From NCBI RefSeq assembly GCF_000372865.1, contig NZ_KB889965.1, forward strand, positions 2,773,450 through 2,837,449: a stretch of DNA of 64,000 nucleotides, read 5' to 3'. Source of the stretch: Methylosarcina fibrata AML-C10. GTDB lineage: Bacteria; Pseudomonadota; Gammaproteobacteria; Methylococcales; Methylomonadaceae. Made by a program: the position numbers and the translations under genes. Shown in pieces: positions 17,501-23,965 of the stretch. Positions within the stretch are counted from its first letter, which is position 1. Each line of letters starts with the position of its first letter. The notes below the pieces were generated by a model that worked only from the letters and a program-made list of their open reading frames with translations, did not search any database and was not told the DNA's origin.

Positions 17501-17863
17501 ACGCGTTTCAATCCACGCGCCCGCGGGGGGCGCGACCGGGTGCTCTCTATGCAAGCGCTCAGCGAGCGGTTTCAATCCACGCGCCCGCGGGGGGCGCGAC
17601 ATTCAACCCAGACCCGCCGCCCTGTGCTTCGTTTGTTTCAATCCACGCGCCCGCGGGGGGCGCGACCTGCACATTTTACAAACTTTCTCCGGCATCTGGC
17701 GTTTCAATCCACGCGCCCGCGGGGGGCGCGACTATGAAGTGCGTCGAGTGCGGGTGGAGTGTGACTGTTTCAATCCACGCGCCCGCGGGGGGCGCGACTT
17801 CTAAGTTCCGCTTAGTCGGTTCACTTTCTTAGTTTCAATCCACGCGCCCGCGGGGGGCGCGAC
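14589..17863 (-). CRISPR. Type I-C CRISPR array, 51 repeats and 50 spacers
   Basis: 51 copies of a 32-bp repeat, apparently identical, with 32-35 nt spacers. On the plus strand each begins GTTTCAATCCACGCGCCCGC and ends GGGGGGCGCGAC. Read on the minus strand the repeat ends GTGGATTGAAAC, the standard I-C 3' tag, with a GC-rich hairpin, so crRNA transcription runs leftward from the leader at about 17.9-18.0 kb. Spacers at 14687-14719 and 14752-14784 are identical, as are those at 16568-16600 and 16633-16665. One spacer (17409-17440) contains a ribosome site and start codon (AAGGAG...ATGGCAAG), as from the beginning of a phage gene. Confidence 0.98.
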
Positions 17864-18039
17864 TGCATTTACTCAATTGATTGAATTCTAAAAGTAAATA
17901 GCGTTTGAATTGCGAATCAATCAAGACAATTGCGAAAATCATTGTAGGATAAAAAAGACTTGATCAAAAAATATTTTAAATCAATTTATTGGAGGTTATG
18001 CGAAAGCGCGGGACTTTTTATGGCAGCTACAGGTTCGCA
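17864..18039 (-). promoter_or_regulatory. CRISPR leader
   Basis: An AT-rich, gene-free 176-base stretch between cas2 and the first repeat. On the minus strand it reads CCCGCGCTTTCGCATAACC near 18000, then a T/A-rich tract and TTGATC...TACAAT (15-bp gap), which could serve as a weak promoter. Its placement on the cas1-cas2 side and at the 5' end of the array makes it the leader where new spacers are added. Confidence 0.75.
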
Positions 18040-18333
18040 TTAAAGCAGTAGCAGCCCGTTTAAATCCAACGCTTTTTTGGCGCCGATATGCTCGACGCGC
18101 CGTTCCCAGTTATTGCCCAGATAATAAATGCGTAAACTGTCTTCGTTTTCATCCATGACCTTGATCAAATCATTTTTCAACTGGGTCCACTGAGCCATGT
18201 CGACTTCGACTTCAAACACCGAATATTGCACGCGTTGTCCGAAGACCTGGCATAGCTTGGCCATTCTTCGCAGCCGCTTGGGGCCGGTTTCATTTTTGAA
18301 ACTGACATCATACGTCACTAAAATCATCATCAT
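18040..18333 (-). CDS. cas2: CRISPR-associated endonuclease Cas2
   Basis: A 97-aa ferredoxin-fold protein starting MMMILVTYDVSFKN. The conserved Asp at the end of the first strand (TYDV) and RRVEHIGAKKALDLNGLLLL at the C-terminus are typical of type I-C Cas2. It forms the Cas1-Cas2 integration complex. The true start may be the second or third Met. It is the last gene of the cas operon, 12 bases after cas1 and next to the leader. Confidence 0.95.
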   Translation of the reverse strand: MMMILVTYDVSFKNETGPKRLRRMAKLCQVFGQRVQYSVFEVEVDMAQWTQLKNDLIKVMDENEDSLRIYYLGNNWERRVEHIGAKKALDLNGLLLL

Positions 18334-18345
18334 GATTTCTCCGGT

Positions 18346-19383
18346 TTATTTCCACAAAAACGGCACATAACTATCGCAATCTCCGCGCAAGAATCTCGCC
18401 AAAATTTGTGCTTGCAGCCACGGCAGCATGCCGACCGGCACGGTTTCTTCAAACCACGGATGCATCAGCGTGTCTTGTTTACGGTCTTGCCAGGCGGCCA
18501 ATAATGTCCGGCGCGGTTCTTCTTTGAGGGTGACCGAATCGTTCGGCCAATACTCGAAGTCTTTCGACTGCAGTTGGCGCTTGTTGATCAACGACAACAC
18601 GAAGCGGTCGACGATAGGCCGCAATTCCTCCGCCAAATCGAGCGCCAACGATGGCCGGCCGCTGCGCAGTTGATGCAGAAAACCGCTGGCGGGATCGAGG
18701 CCGGTGGTTTCCAGTGCGGAACGGCAGTCGTGGGTCAGGAGCGTATAGCAGAACGACAGCAGGGCATTGACCGGATCGGTCGGCGGCCGCCGTCGGCGCG
18801 CGTCAAACTGGAAATCGCTTTGTCGCAGCAGGTGTTGAAACACGCTGAAATACACTTGCGCCGCTTCGCCTTCGCGTCCCATCAGGGTATCGATGGTCTG
18901 GCATTCGTGCAGTTGCTCCAGGCAGCGGCTCAAGCGTTTTTCCGCCGTGCCAAGGTCGGCGATTGCCGCCTGCGAAGTCGCTTCGTGGTCGCGGTAATCG
19001 CGCAGATAGCGTTTCAACACGGAGCGCTGATTATAGAGTTTGCCGGTCAGCAAAGTGCGCGCGATCGCTACACTCTTACTCTTGTCGACACCGGTCAGGT
19101 GCTGCGTGCGCCTGAGCAGCACGTTGCCGCTGACCGGGCCTTCGACGCGCGCTAGAAATTTGCCGTAGATGTTCAGGTAGGTAATGGTGATGCCGTTTTC
19201 GGCGCAGTGTGCCATCAGATATGGCGAGATGCTGACTTGCCCGAAACAGACCAAGCCTTGCAATTTGTGGATCGGCACCCGTGCCTTGGTTTCGTCGCCG
19301 ACCTTCAACACCAGGTTTTCGTTGTCTTTATGCACCCAAGCGTTTTGGGTCTGAATGTAAATCACATTGCGCAAGGGCCGCAT
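18346..19383 (-). CDS. cas1: CRISPR-associated integrase Cas1
   Basis: A 345-aa type I-C Cas1 from the ATG at 19383, preceded by GAGGAGTGACC; an in-frame longer version would run into cas4 and is not needed. MRPLRNVIYIQTQNAWVHKD opens the N-terminal beta domain. The catalytic helical domain includes YFSVFQHLLRQSDFQF and the metal-binding Glu/His/Asp region (LSFCYTLLTHDCRSALETTG, SLALDLAEELRPIVDRF). It integrates new spacers with Cas2 and Cas4. Confidence 0.97.
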   Translation of the reverse strand: MRPLRNVIYIQTQNAWVHKDNENLVLKVGDETKARVPIHKLQGLVCFGQVSISPYLMAHCAENGITITYLNIYGKFLARVEGPVSGNVLLRRTQHLTGVDKSKSVAIARTLLTGKLYNQRSVLKRYLRDYRDHEATSQAAIADLGTAEKRLSRCLEQLHECQTIDTLMGREGEAAQVYFSVFQHLLRQSDFQFDARRRRPPTDPVNALLSFCYTLLTHDCRSALETTGLDPASGFLHQLRSGRPSLALDLAEELRPIVDRFVLSLINKRQLQSKDFEYWPNDSVTLKEEPRRTLLAAWQDRKQDTLMHPWFEETVPVGMLPWLQAQILARFLRGDCDSYVPFLWK

Positions 19384-19385
19384 GG

Positions 19386-20012
19386 TCACTCCTCTGTCAA
19401 TTGTCGGGCCAGCCATTCCGAGGCTTTTTTACCGAAATCCTGCGGATGGCAAAGATCGAGCAGCGAGCAATTCCGGCATTTTTGATTTTGGTAAATCGCT
19501 TTGGGTGTGGTTTGGGTTTGGATGATCCGCCGACAAGCCTGGATGGTCTGCAAGGTCAAGGCGCGCAGCTCGTCGTCGAAACGGACGACGTGACGGCGGC
19601 GCACCTCGCCGTAGAACAACGCGCCTTCCGGCACCGGCACGCCCTCCATCTCTTCCAGGCACAACGCCTGCGCGCAAAGCTGCACTTCGTCGGCCCGGTG
19701 CGACTTCGGTTTGCCGCGTTTGTATTCGATCGGATAGGGAATTTCGCTGCCGTCGGCCTGCCGGTGGTATTCGACCACGTCGGCGACGCCCTCGATGCCC
19801 AGTTCAGCGTGCGCCAAACGCAACGACCGGATGCTGCGCACGTCGCCGCGCTTTTCGTGGTCAGCCTGATTGACCCGTTGATGCAGCACTTGGCCTTCGG
19901 CGGTAAACTGGTTTTCCAGCCAGGCGTTTTCCAGTTCGATCAGGGCGAATTGGCGCGGGCAGTACAGGTAATGCTGAAGGCTCGACAGATAGATAGGTTC
20001 CAGGTTCGGCAC
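19386..20012 (-). CDS. cas4: CRISPR-associated exonuclease Cas4
   Basis: A 208-aa protein from a GTG at 20012 with GAGG five bases upstream; a TTG at 20042, inside cas7, is the longer alternative. It carries the RecB-like nuclease motif (PYPIEYKRGKPKSH) and the four iron-sulfur cysteines: one in YCPRQFALI and three in CRNCSLLDLC. In type I-C systems Cas4 trims prespacers and selects those with a correct PAM. It is tightly packed between cas7 and cas1. Confidence 0.95.
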   Translation of the reverse strand: MPNLEPIYLSSLQHYLYCPRQFALIELENAWLENQFTAEGQVLHQRVNQADHEKRGDVRSIRSLRLAHAELGIEGVADVVEYHRQADGSEIPYPIEYKRGKPKSHRADEVQLCAQALCLEEMEGVPVPEGALFYGEVRRRHVVRFDDELRALTLQTIQACRRIIQTQTTPKAIYQNQKCRNCSLLDLCHPQDFGKKASEWLARQLTEE

Positions 20013-20019
20013 AATGGCC

Positions 20020-20943
20020 TCAAAAGCCGTCAATTTCTTCAACTTTTAAGCCATCGAGCGCGCCGAGCGTATAACTGCCGTCCGAATTGACGTCAAGCAA
20101 CGCATGAACCTTGGCCGACGAATATTGCCCGGCTTTCGAGTTGTGCGGCCACCAGATGAGCTTTTTCACCGCCATCGAGCCTTCGGGGCGCGCGGACGAG
20201 GCGTCGCCCTCAAACAGCCGGGGTAACGCGGTTTTGATCGTTTCGGCATCGTCGTCGCTAAAGCCGGTTTTTTCGGCAAGTTGCGGTGTCATGGCGCCGT
20301 AAGCAACATAAACGGCACTGTCCACGCGATGTTTCATGCCCATTGTATCCGAAGCTTTTTTAGTGCCATCCCCTTCACCGCTGACGCTTTTGGTGATTTG
20401 GGTACTGGTAATGTTGACGGGGTCGATGCTGAAGGCCGATTGGATGGTGACGGGGCCTCGAATTGCAATCGAAATACCTTCGCCAGAACTACTTTCTTCG
20501 CTGTCGGCTGTTGTGTCTTCAGCATCGCTTTGCCCTTTTTTGGATTTTGCAGCTTTCTTTTTATCACTTTTCCAAGCAAAGACTTGTCCAAAAGCACGAA
20601 CATCGAACCATTTTTCACAAGCTTTTTTTCTAGCGTCATCTGGTGTATTGTCTTTTCCATCAAAAACAAACGCCGCTTTACCTAAACCATGCTCTGCTGA
20701 TTCGGCACGACTTTTTAAACTCGGCATACCATCCGTTTTCTTTTCGTCCGATTGGACAAATATATTTTTTCCTTGCTCCTGCAAACGATCGCGTAGTTTC
20801 CGCTTTAAGCAGACGTCGGTGATCTCACCAAAGCCGTCATAATCGGTGCGCGGACGATTACCGTTTAAAGGGTCGCCATTAGGGTTGGCGTGTTTGACGC
20901 TGAAGATGATGGCAAAATCGATTTTGTGGCTTAACGCGCTCAT
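20020..20943 (-). CDS. cas7: Cascade backbone protein Cas7 (Csd2)
   Basis: A 307-aa Csd2-type Cas7, which coats the crRNA in the I-C effector. MSALSHKIDFAIIFSVKHAN and PNGDPLNGNRPRTDYDGFGE are characteristic, as is KKLIWWPHNS near the end. Residues about 126-156 are an unusual Lys/Ser/Glu-rich insertion (KKKAAKSKKGQSDAEDTTAD) where the family is usually compact, probably a disordered loop in the thumb region. Its ATG overlaps the cas8c stop. Confidence 0.95.
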   Translation of the reverse strand: MSALSHKIDFAIIFSVKHANPNGDPLNGNRPRTDYDGFGEITDVCLKRKLRDRLQEQGKNIFVQSDEKKTDGMPSLKSRAESAEHGLGKAAFVFDGKDNTPDDARKKACEKWFDVRAFGQVFAWKSDKKKAAKSKKGQSDAEDTTADSEESSSGEGISIAIRGPVTIQSAFSIDPVNITSTQITKSVSGEGDGTKKASDTMGMKHRVDSAVYVAYGAMTPQLAEKTGFSDDDAETIKTALPRLFEGDASSARPEGSMAVKKLIWWPHNSKAGQYSSAKVHALLDVNSDGSYTLGALDGLKVEEIDGF

Positions 20944-23000
20944 GCTGGGTCTCCTTGTAAGTTGGCTTTGGTATCTGTTGCTTCGTTATCTTTTTTCTCG
21001 GCAAAACGTTTTCTGTTTTCCGCTGATTCGTCTTTCATTTTTTGGCGTTGGCAGTAATAACCCAATAAAAACTCGCCGGATAACGGTGCGTTATTGTTAA
21101 AGTCTTCAATAGCGAATGCCGCCATAATGGTTTCCAGTTCTTCACGCTGGTTATTTAAAAAAGCGGTACGCGAGACTTGTAAGCGTTGCATATACGGGTC
21201 CAAAGCTTTATAAATCACAAGCCACGTTTGTGCCGGACGGTCGGCAAAACGTTGCATCAAGCGGGCGGCGTTGGTCGAGCGATTTTCATCGGTAACGCTT
21301 AACGCAACGCTTTCTATGCGTTCGGCAACGGCAAGCAGTCGGCCGTAAAGATAATCGCGCTTATGGTAGTTTTCATCGAGTGCCATTTTGTAATCTCTCC
21401 GTTCTTCGGGATTGGAATGTCGGGCGTAATAGCCTTTGTATAGAGCACAGGTAATGCCTAAATTTTTTTCCCAGAGCCATTGCTCATCATTGGCATAGGC
21501 CGCGCGATTGCTGGCTTTCCGCACACAACTTTGCACTAAATCGAATGGCAAGGGAAAGCCGTCCACAATGCAAGGAATCAAGCGTTCTATGACTTTTTTC
21601 TTTAAATCATCGCTGACGTTTTCGCCGTAAGCGGCTTTGGCTATGTCTCTCGGCACAGGTGAGCCGATAGGGTAAATGACTTTGGTTTTGGGCTTTTTGC
21701 CCGTATCGTTGGGAATTTCTTGGGTATGGCGTTGATACCAGGCAAATTCTTCGTGCCAGTTTTTTAAACGACCCAGAAACTCAGCACTGGACATTTCTCG
21801 ATAGTACAAAATACCCATGCGTCCAGGGGTCGCAGAATCCAGCCCCATGATGATGATTTGGTCTGTTGCGTCCAGCTTTGCCGCATAACCCGCCATGTAT
21901 TTGCGGAGTTTTTTTGCGTAGGCTTCACCTAAGTCCGCGCCGTAATCTAACGCAGCATGTATTTCATTAGCTTCTTGGCTGGGCTCAACTTCGTCTAAAT
22001 TGGCTTCATCATCAAATTGTTCGGCAATATCCGCTAAAGGTTCTGGTATGTCTTTACCTGAAACGGCCCACGACACATACACTTGGTCGCCATTTTTAAA
22101 GCCTTGTTTTTGGATTAGCCAACTTAAGGCGTTATGGGCTTTTTGGGTGACGGTAAAGCCAACGCCATTGGCTTGTTTGTCATCCAAAAATTTGCCGCGA
22201 TAGGTGTAGCCGCCCGAATCATTGGCGGAAATCAGTTTTGCCCCGTCGCCCGAATGGCGGATTTTTTTCGGATGGCTGCTGGCCAATACCTGCTGTTCGC
22301 CCGTGATGTAACACAAACCTTGCTCGGTATTGGTGGAACTGTCGTAGTCGATCCAGCTTTGTTGAATGGCAGTGTCTTTCCAAGTGTCCGTCACGGGGTC
22401 GTCCGGCAATTCGACTGACCAACACACCAGGGCGGAACCTTGGTCTAACACACCTTTATCTTTCGGCAGCAATTTAAACAATGCTGGGGCTTCGCCGTAG
22501 CCGCTGTCCCATTGGGTGAGCAATACGTTGTTGTCATCCACATGAACAATGTTTGCGGCGACCAAATCTTCAATCACCCTGCCTTTTTCGATGTATTGCA
22601 GAACTGCTTTGACTTTTGGATGGGCATACTCCGAATTGCACCAGTTTTTTAATAACTCGTGATACTCCGTGAAGAAACATGGTTTATTTCCACCATAATC
22701 GAAATAGTCTTTAGCTACATACTGCAATTTATCGGCTAATGGGTGAGGAGGTGGTTTTTTTCCAGTTCGCCCCGCAGACTCTTCCGTTGCAGGCAGAATC
22801 GCCTGAGTTTTTTCTTTTAATACAATGGCTTTTATAAAATTGCCCGCGCCGTCAAGAGTAATGTTGATATGGGCATTTTGTTGGGTATGGCTGATCGGCA
22901 CTAACGGCGAGTATTTTTTCTTGTCGTTATCGGAGGGTGGTGGCTCATCAAGCAATACCGCTTGCTCATAGGTTTGGTAGAGCTTTTCCATCCAGCTCAT
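20940..23000 (-). CDS. cas8c: Cascade large subunit Cas8c (Csd1)
   Basis: A 686-aa Csd1 protein from the ATG at 23000, which overlaps the cas5 stop (ATGA) and follows GAGGCGG. It opens MSWMEKLYQTYEQAVLLDEP. Csd1 landmarks include YITGEQQVLASSHPKKIRHS, then LISANDSGGYTYRGKF and ILYYREMSSAEFLGRLKNWH. It recognises the PAM and, through an internal start in this family, can also give the small Cas11-like subunit; I could not pinpoint that start here. Confidence 0.95.
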   Translation of the reverse strand: MSWMEKLYQTYEQAVLLDEPPPSDNDKKKYSPLVPISHTQQNAHINITLDGAGNFIKAIVLKEKTQAILPATEESAGRTGKKPPPHPLADKLQYVAKDYFDYGGNKPCFFTEYHELLKNWCNSEYAHPKVKAVLQYIEKGRVIEDLVAANIVHVDDNNVLLTQWDSGYGEAPALFKLLPKDKGVLDQGSALVCWSVELPDDPVTDTWKDTAIQQSWIDYDSSTNTEQGLCYITGEQQVLASSHPKKIRHSGDGAKLISANDSGGYTYRGKFLDDKQANGVGFTVTQKAHNALSWLIQKQGFKNGDQVYVSWAVSGKDIPEPLADIAEQFDDEANLDEVEPSQEANEIHAALDYGADLGEAYAKKLRKYMAGYAAKLDATDQIIIMGLDSATPGRMGILYYREMSSAEFLGRLKNWHEEFAWYQRHTQEIPNDTGKKPKTKVIYPIGSPVPRDIAKAAYGENVSDDLKKKVIERLIPCIVDGFPLPFDLVQSCVRKASNRAAYANDEQWLWEKNLGITCALYKGYYARHSNPEERRDYKMALDENYHKRDYLYGRLLAVAERIESVALSVTDENRSTNAARLMQRFADRPAQTWLVIYKALDPYMQRLQVSRTAFLNNQREELETIMAAFAIEDFNNNAPLSGEFLLGYYCQRQKMKDESAENRKRFAEKKDNEATDTKANLQGDPA

Positions 23001-23704
23001 AATTCCGCCTCCTCGGTTTGTACGTCTTTTAAACTCGTGCCGATACCGAAGGGCTTGACCGACATGGGGCGTACGATGCGACGTGTGGCGCACTGTTCAG
23101 GACGGGGAAACTCTAAAATACCGTGTTTTAGCGTGGCTTGCCAAAACAGGCTTTCCAAGTTTTTGCCGCCTGTTTCATCGGGGTAGGCAAAACTGTGGAA
23201 CATCAAGCCAAAGCTGAGTTCTTCAATGTCTTGATAGGGGCTATCGCCTGAGCCAAATTCGCACGGTTCAATGTATCCTTGGCAATCGCGGGTGCCTAGA
23301 AAAATATCTTGCCTGCCGCCTTTGTCCAGGCTGCGGTTCACAATACTGAAATGTTTGCCGTCGATGCGGTCACCCGCAAGTTCTGGACGGTGTTCATTCC
23401 ATTCAAAATGCGCCTGCACTTGGTATTCGACATCTCGCAAAAAGGTGTAAATCGCCAAGCTGTTGCCGCCCGCATTCCACACCAAGGGTTTGGTGCCTTT
23501 GGTTTGAGTGCTTAAGGGTTTCATCACCCGCACTTTGTCAACATGCCAAATAATCGTGGGCTTCCAGTAAATGGATTTGAGTACGCCTTTTATGGCTTCG
23601 TAAGTGGGCAGGTGATAGGAACATTTTTCACCGCCGACTTTGGTAATTGGGTCGGTAAATAAGGCGTACCGGCCCCGCAATCGAAAAGTAATCGTGTTTC
23701 TCAT
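22997..23704 (-). CDS. cas5c: Cas5 (Cas5d), crRNA-processing endoribonuclease
   Basis: A 235-aa protein with AAGGAG eight bases before its ATG. In type I-C there is no Cas6, and Cas5 cuts the repeat and stays on the 5' tag. MRNTITFRLRGRYALFTDPI, then YEAIKGVLKSIYWKPTIIWH and the C-terminal RRIVRPMSVKPFGIGTSLKD are typical. It is the first gene after the promoter at 23.9 kb and is translationally coupled to cas8c. Confidence 0.95.
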   Translation of the reverse strand: MRNTITFRLRGRYALFTDPITKVGGEKCSYHLPTYEAIKGVLKSIYWKPTIIWHVDKVRVMKPLSTQTKGTKPLVWNAGGNSLAIYTFLRDVEYQVQAHFEWNEHRPELAGDRIDGKHFSIVNRSLDKGGRQDIFLGTRDCQGYIEPCEFGSGDSPYQDIEELSFGLMFHSFAYPDETGGKNLESLFWQATLKHGILEFPRPEQCATRRIVRPMSVKPFGIGTSLKDVQTEEAEL

Positions 23705-23768
23705 TAGAAACGCTCCTTGAATTTAAAAGTCTGATGCCATGGCTAACGCAGTTAGTGCAGTCTGTTTT

Positions 23769-23803
23769 GATTGTCTTGCCGATTTAATGTCGGCAAGGCA
23801 ATC
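23769..23803. other. 14-bp hairpin between the solitary repeat and cas5
   Basis: Arms 23769-23782 and 23790-23803 pair over 14 bases with a single wobble, around a 7-base loop. There is no T run, so it is not a classical terminator. It begins about 28 bases beyond the solitary CRISPR repeat on the transcribed strand and could define the 3' end of a small RNA or attenuate readthrough into cas5. Confidence 0.55.
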
Positions 23804-23863
23804 TGACTCACACCAACCCAAACCATTAATAGTTTCAATCCACGCCTTCGATAGAAGCACGAC
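23798..23863 (-). ncRNA. Solitary degenerate CRISPR repeat plus spacer-like sequence (CreR-like RNA)
   Basis: A single 32-base repeat (23863-23832, minus strand) keeps GTCG at its start and GGCGTGGATTGAAAC at its end, matching the array tag. The stem is rebuilt with different bases (CTTC, loop TATC, GAAG), so hairpin and 5' handle survive although the sequence has diverged. The following bases read TATTAATGGTTTGGGT and match a TTC-flanked site at 23933-23948 with one mismatch at position 6. A promoter (TTGACT, 17 bases, TATTCT) lies just upstream. I infer a crRNA-like regulatory RNA processed by Cas5 that guides Cascade to its own promoter region. Confidence 0.7.
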
Positions 23864-23892
23864 AAGCCCCTTTAGAAAAAGGACTCGGTGAA

Positions 23893-23921
23893 AGAATAGG
23901 TCTGATGGAGATTGTAGTCAA
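23893..23921 (-). promoter_or_regulatory. Promoter for the CreR-like RNA and cas5-cas2 operon
   Basis: On the minus strand TTGACT (23921-23916) and TATTCT (23898-23893) are separated by exactly 17 bases, giving a predicted start near 23886. That is about 23 bases ahead of the solitary repeat. It is the best sigma-70-like promoter between cas3 and cas5 and would feed both the repeat RNA and the operon from cas5 to cas2. Confidence 0.6.
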
Positions 23922-23929
23922 TAAATTTA

Positions 23930-23965
23930 TTCTATTATTGGTTTGGGTAATATTTTTTAGGATCC
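23930..23965 (+). promoter_or_regulatory. PAM and protospacer-like target of the CreR-like RNA
   Basis: The plus strand reads TTC (23930-23932, the established I-C PAM) followed by TATTATTGGTTTGGGT. Compared with the spacer-like sequence, positions 1-5 and 7-16 agree, position 6 differs, and agreement is lost after 16. Position 6 is a base that type I effectors flip out and do not read. The site starts 8 bases upstream of the -35 box and reaches the cas3 stop codon, so Cascade bound here would abut RNA polymerase. Confidence 0.65.

Noticed and set aside
14522-17832. Many open frames across the CRISPR array with recurring peptides such as VSIHAPAGGAT or FNPRARGGRD
   Set aside because: They are translations of the repeat in three frames; the repeat itself has no stop codons, so frames stay open by chance.
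23001-23093. Longer start for cas8c
   Set aside because: These bases encode the end of cas5; the ATG at 23000 with ATGA overlap and GAGGCGG fits better.
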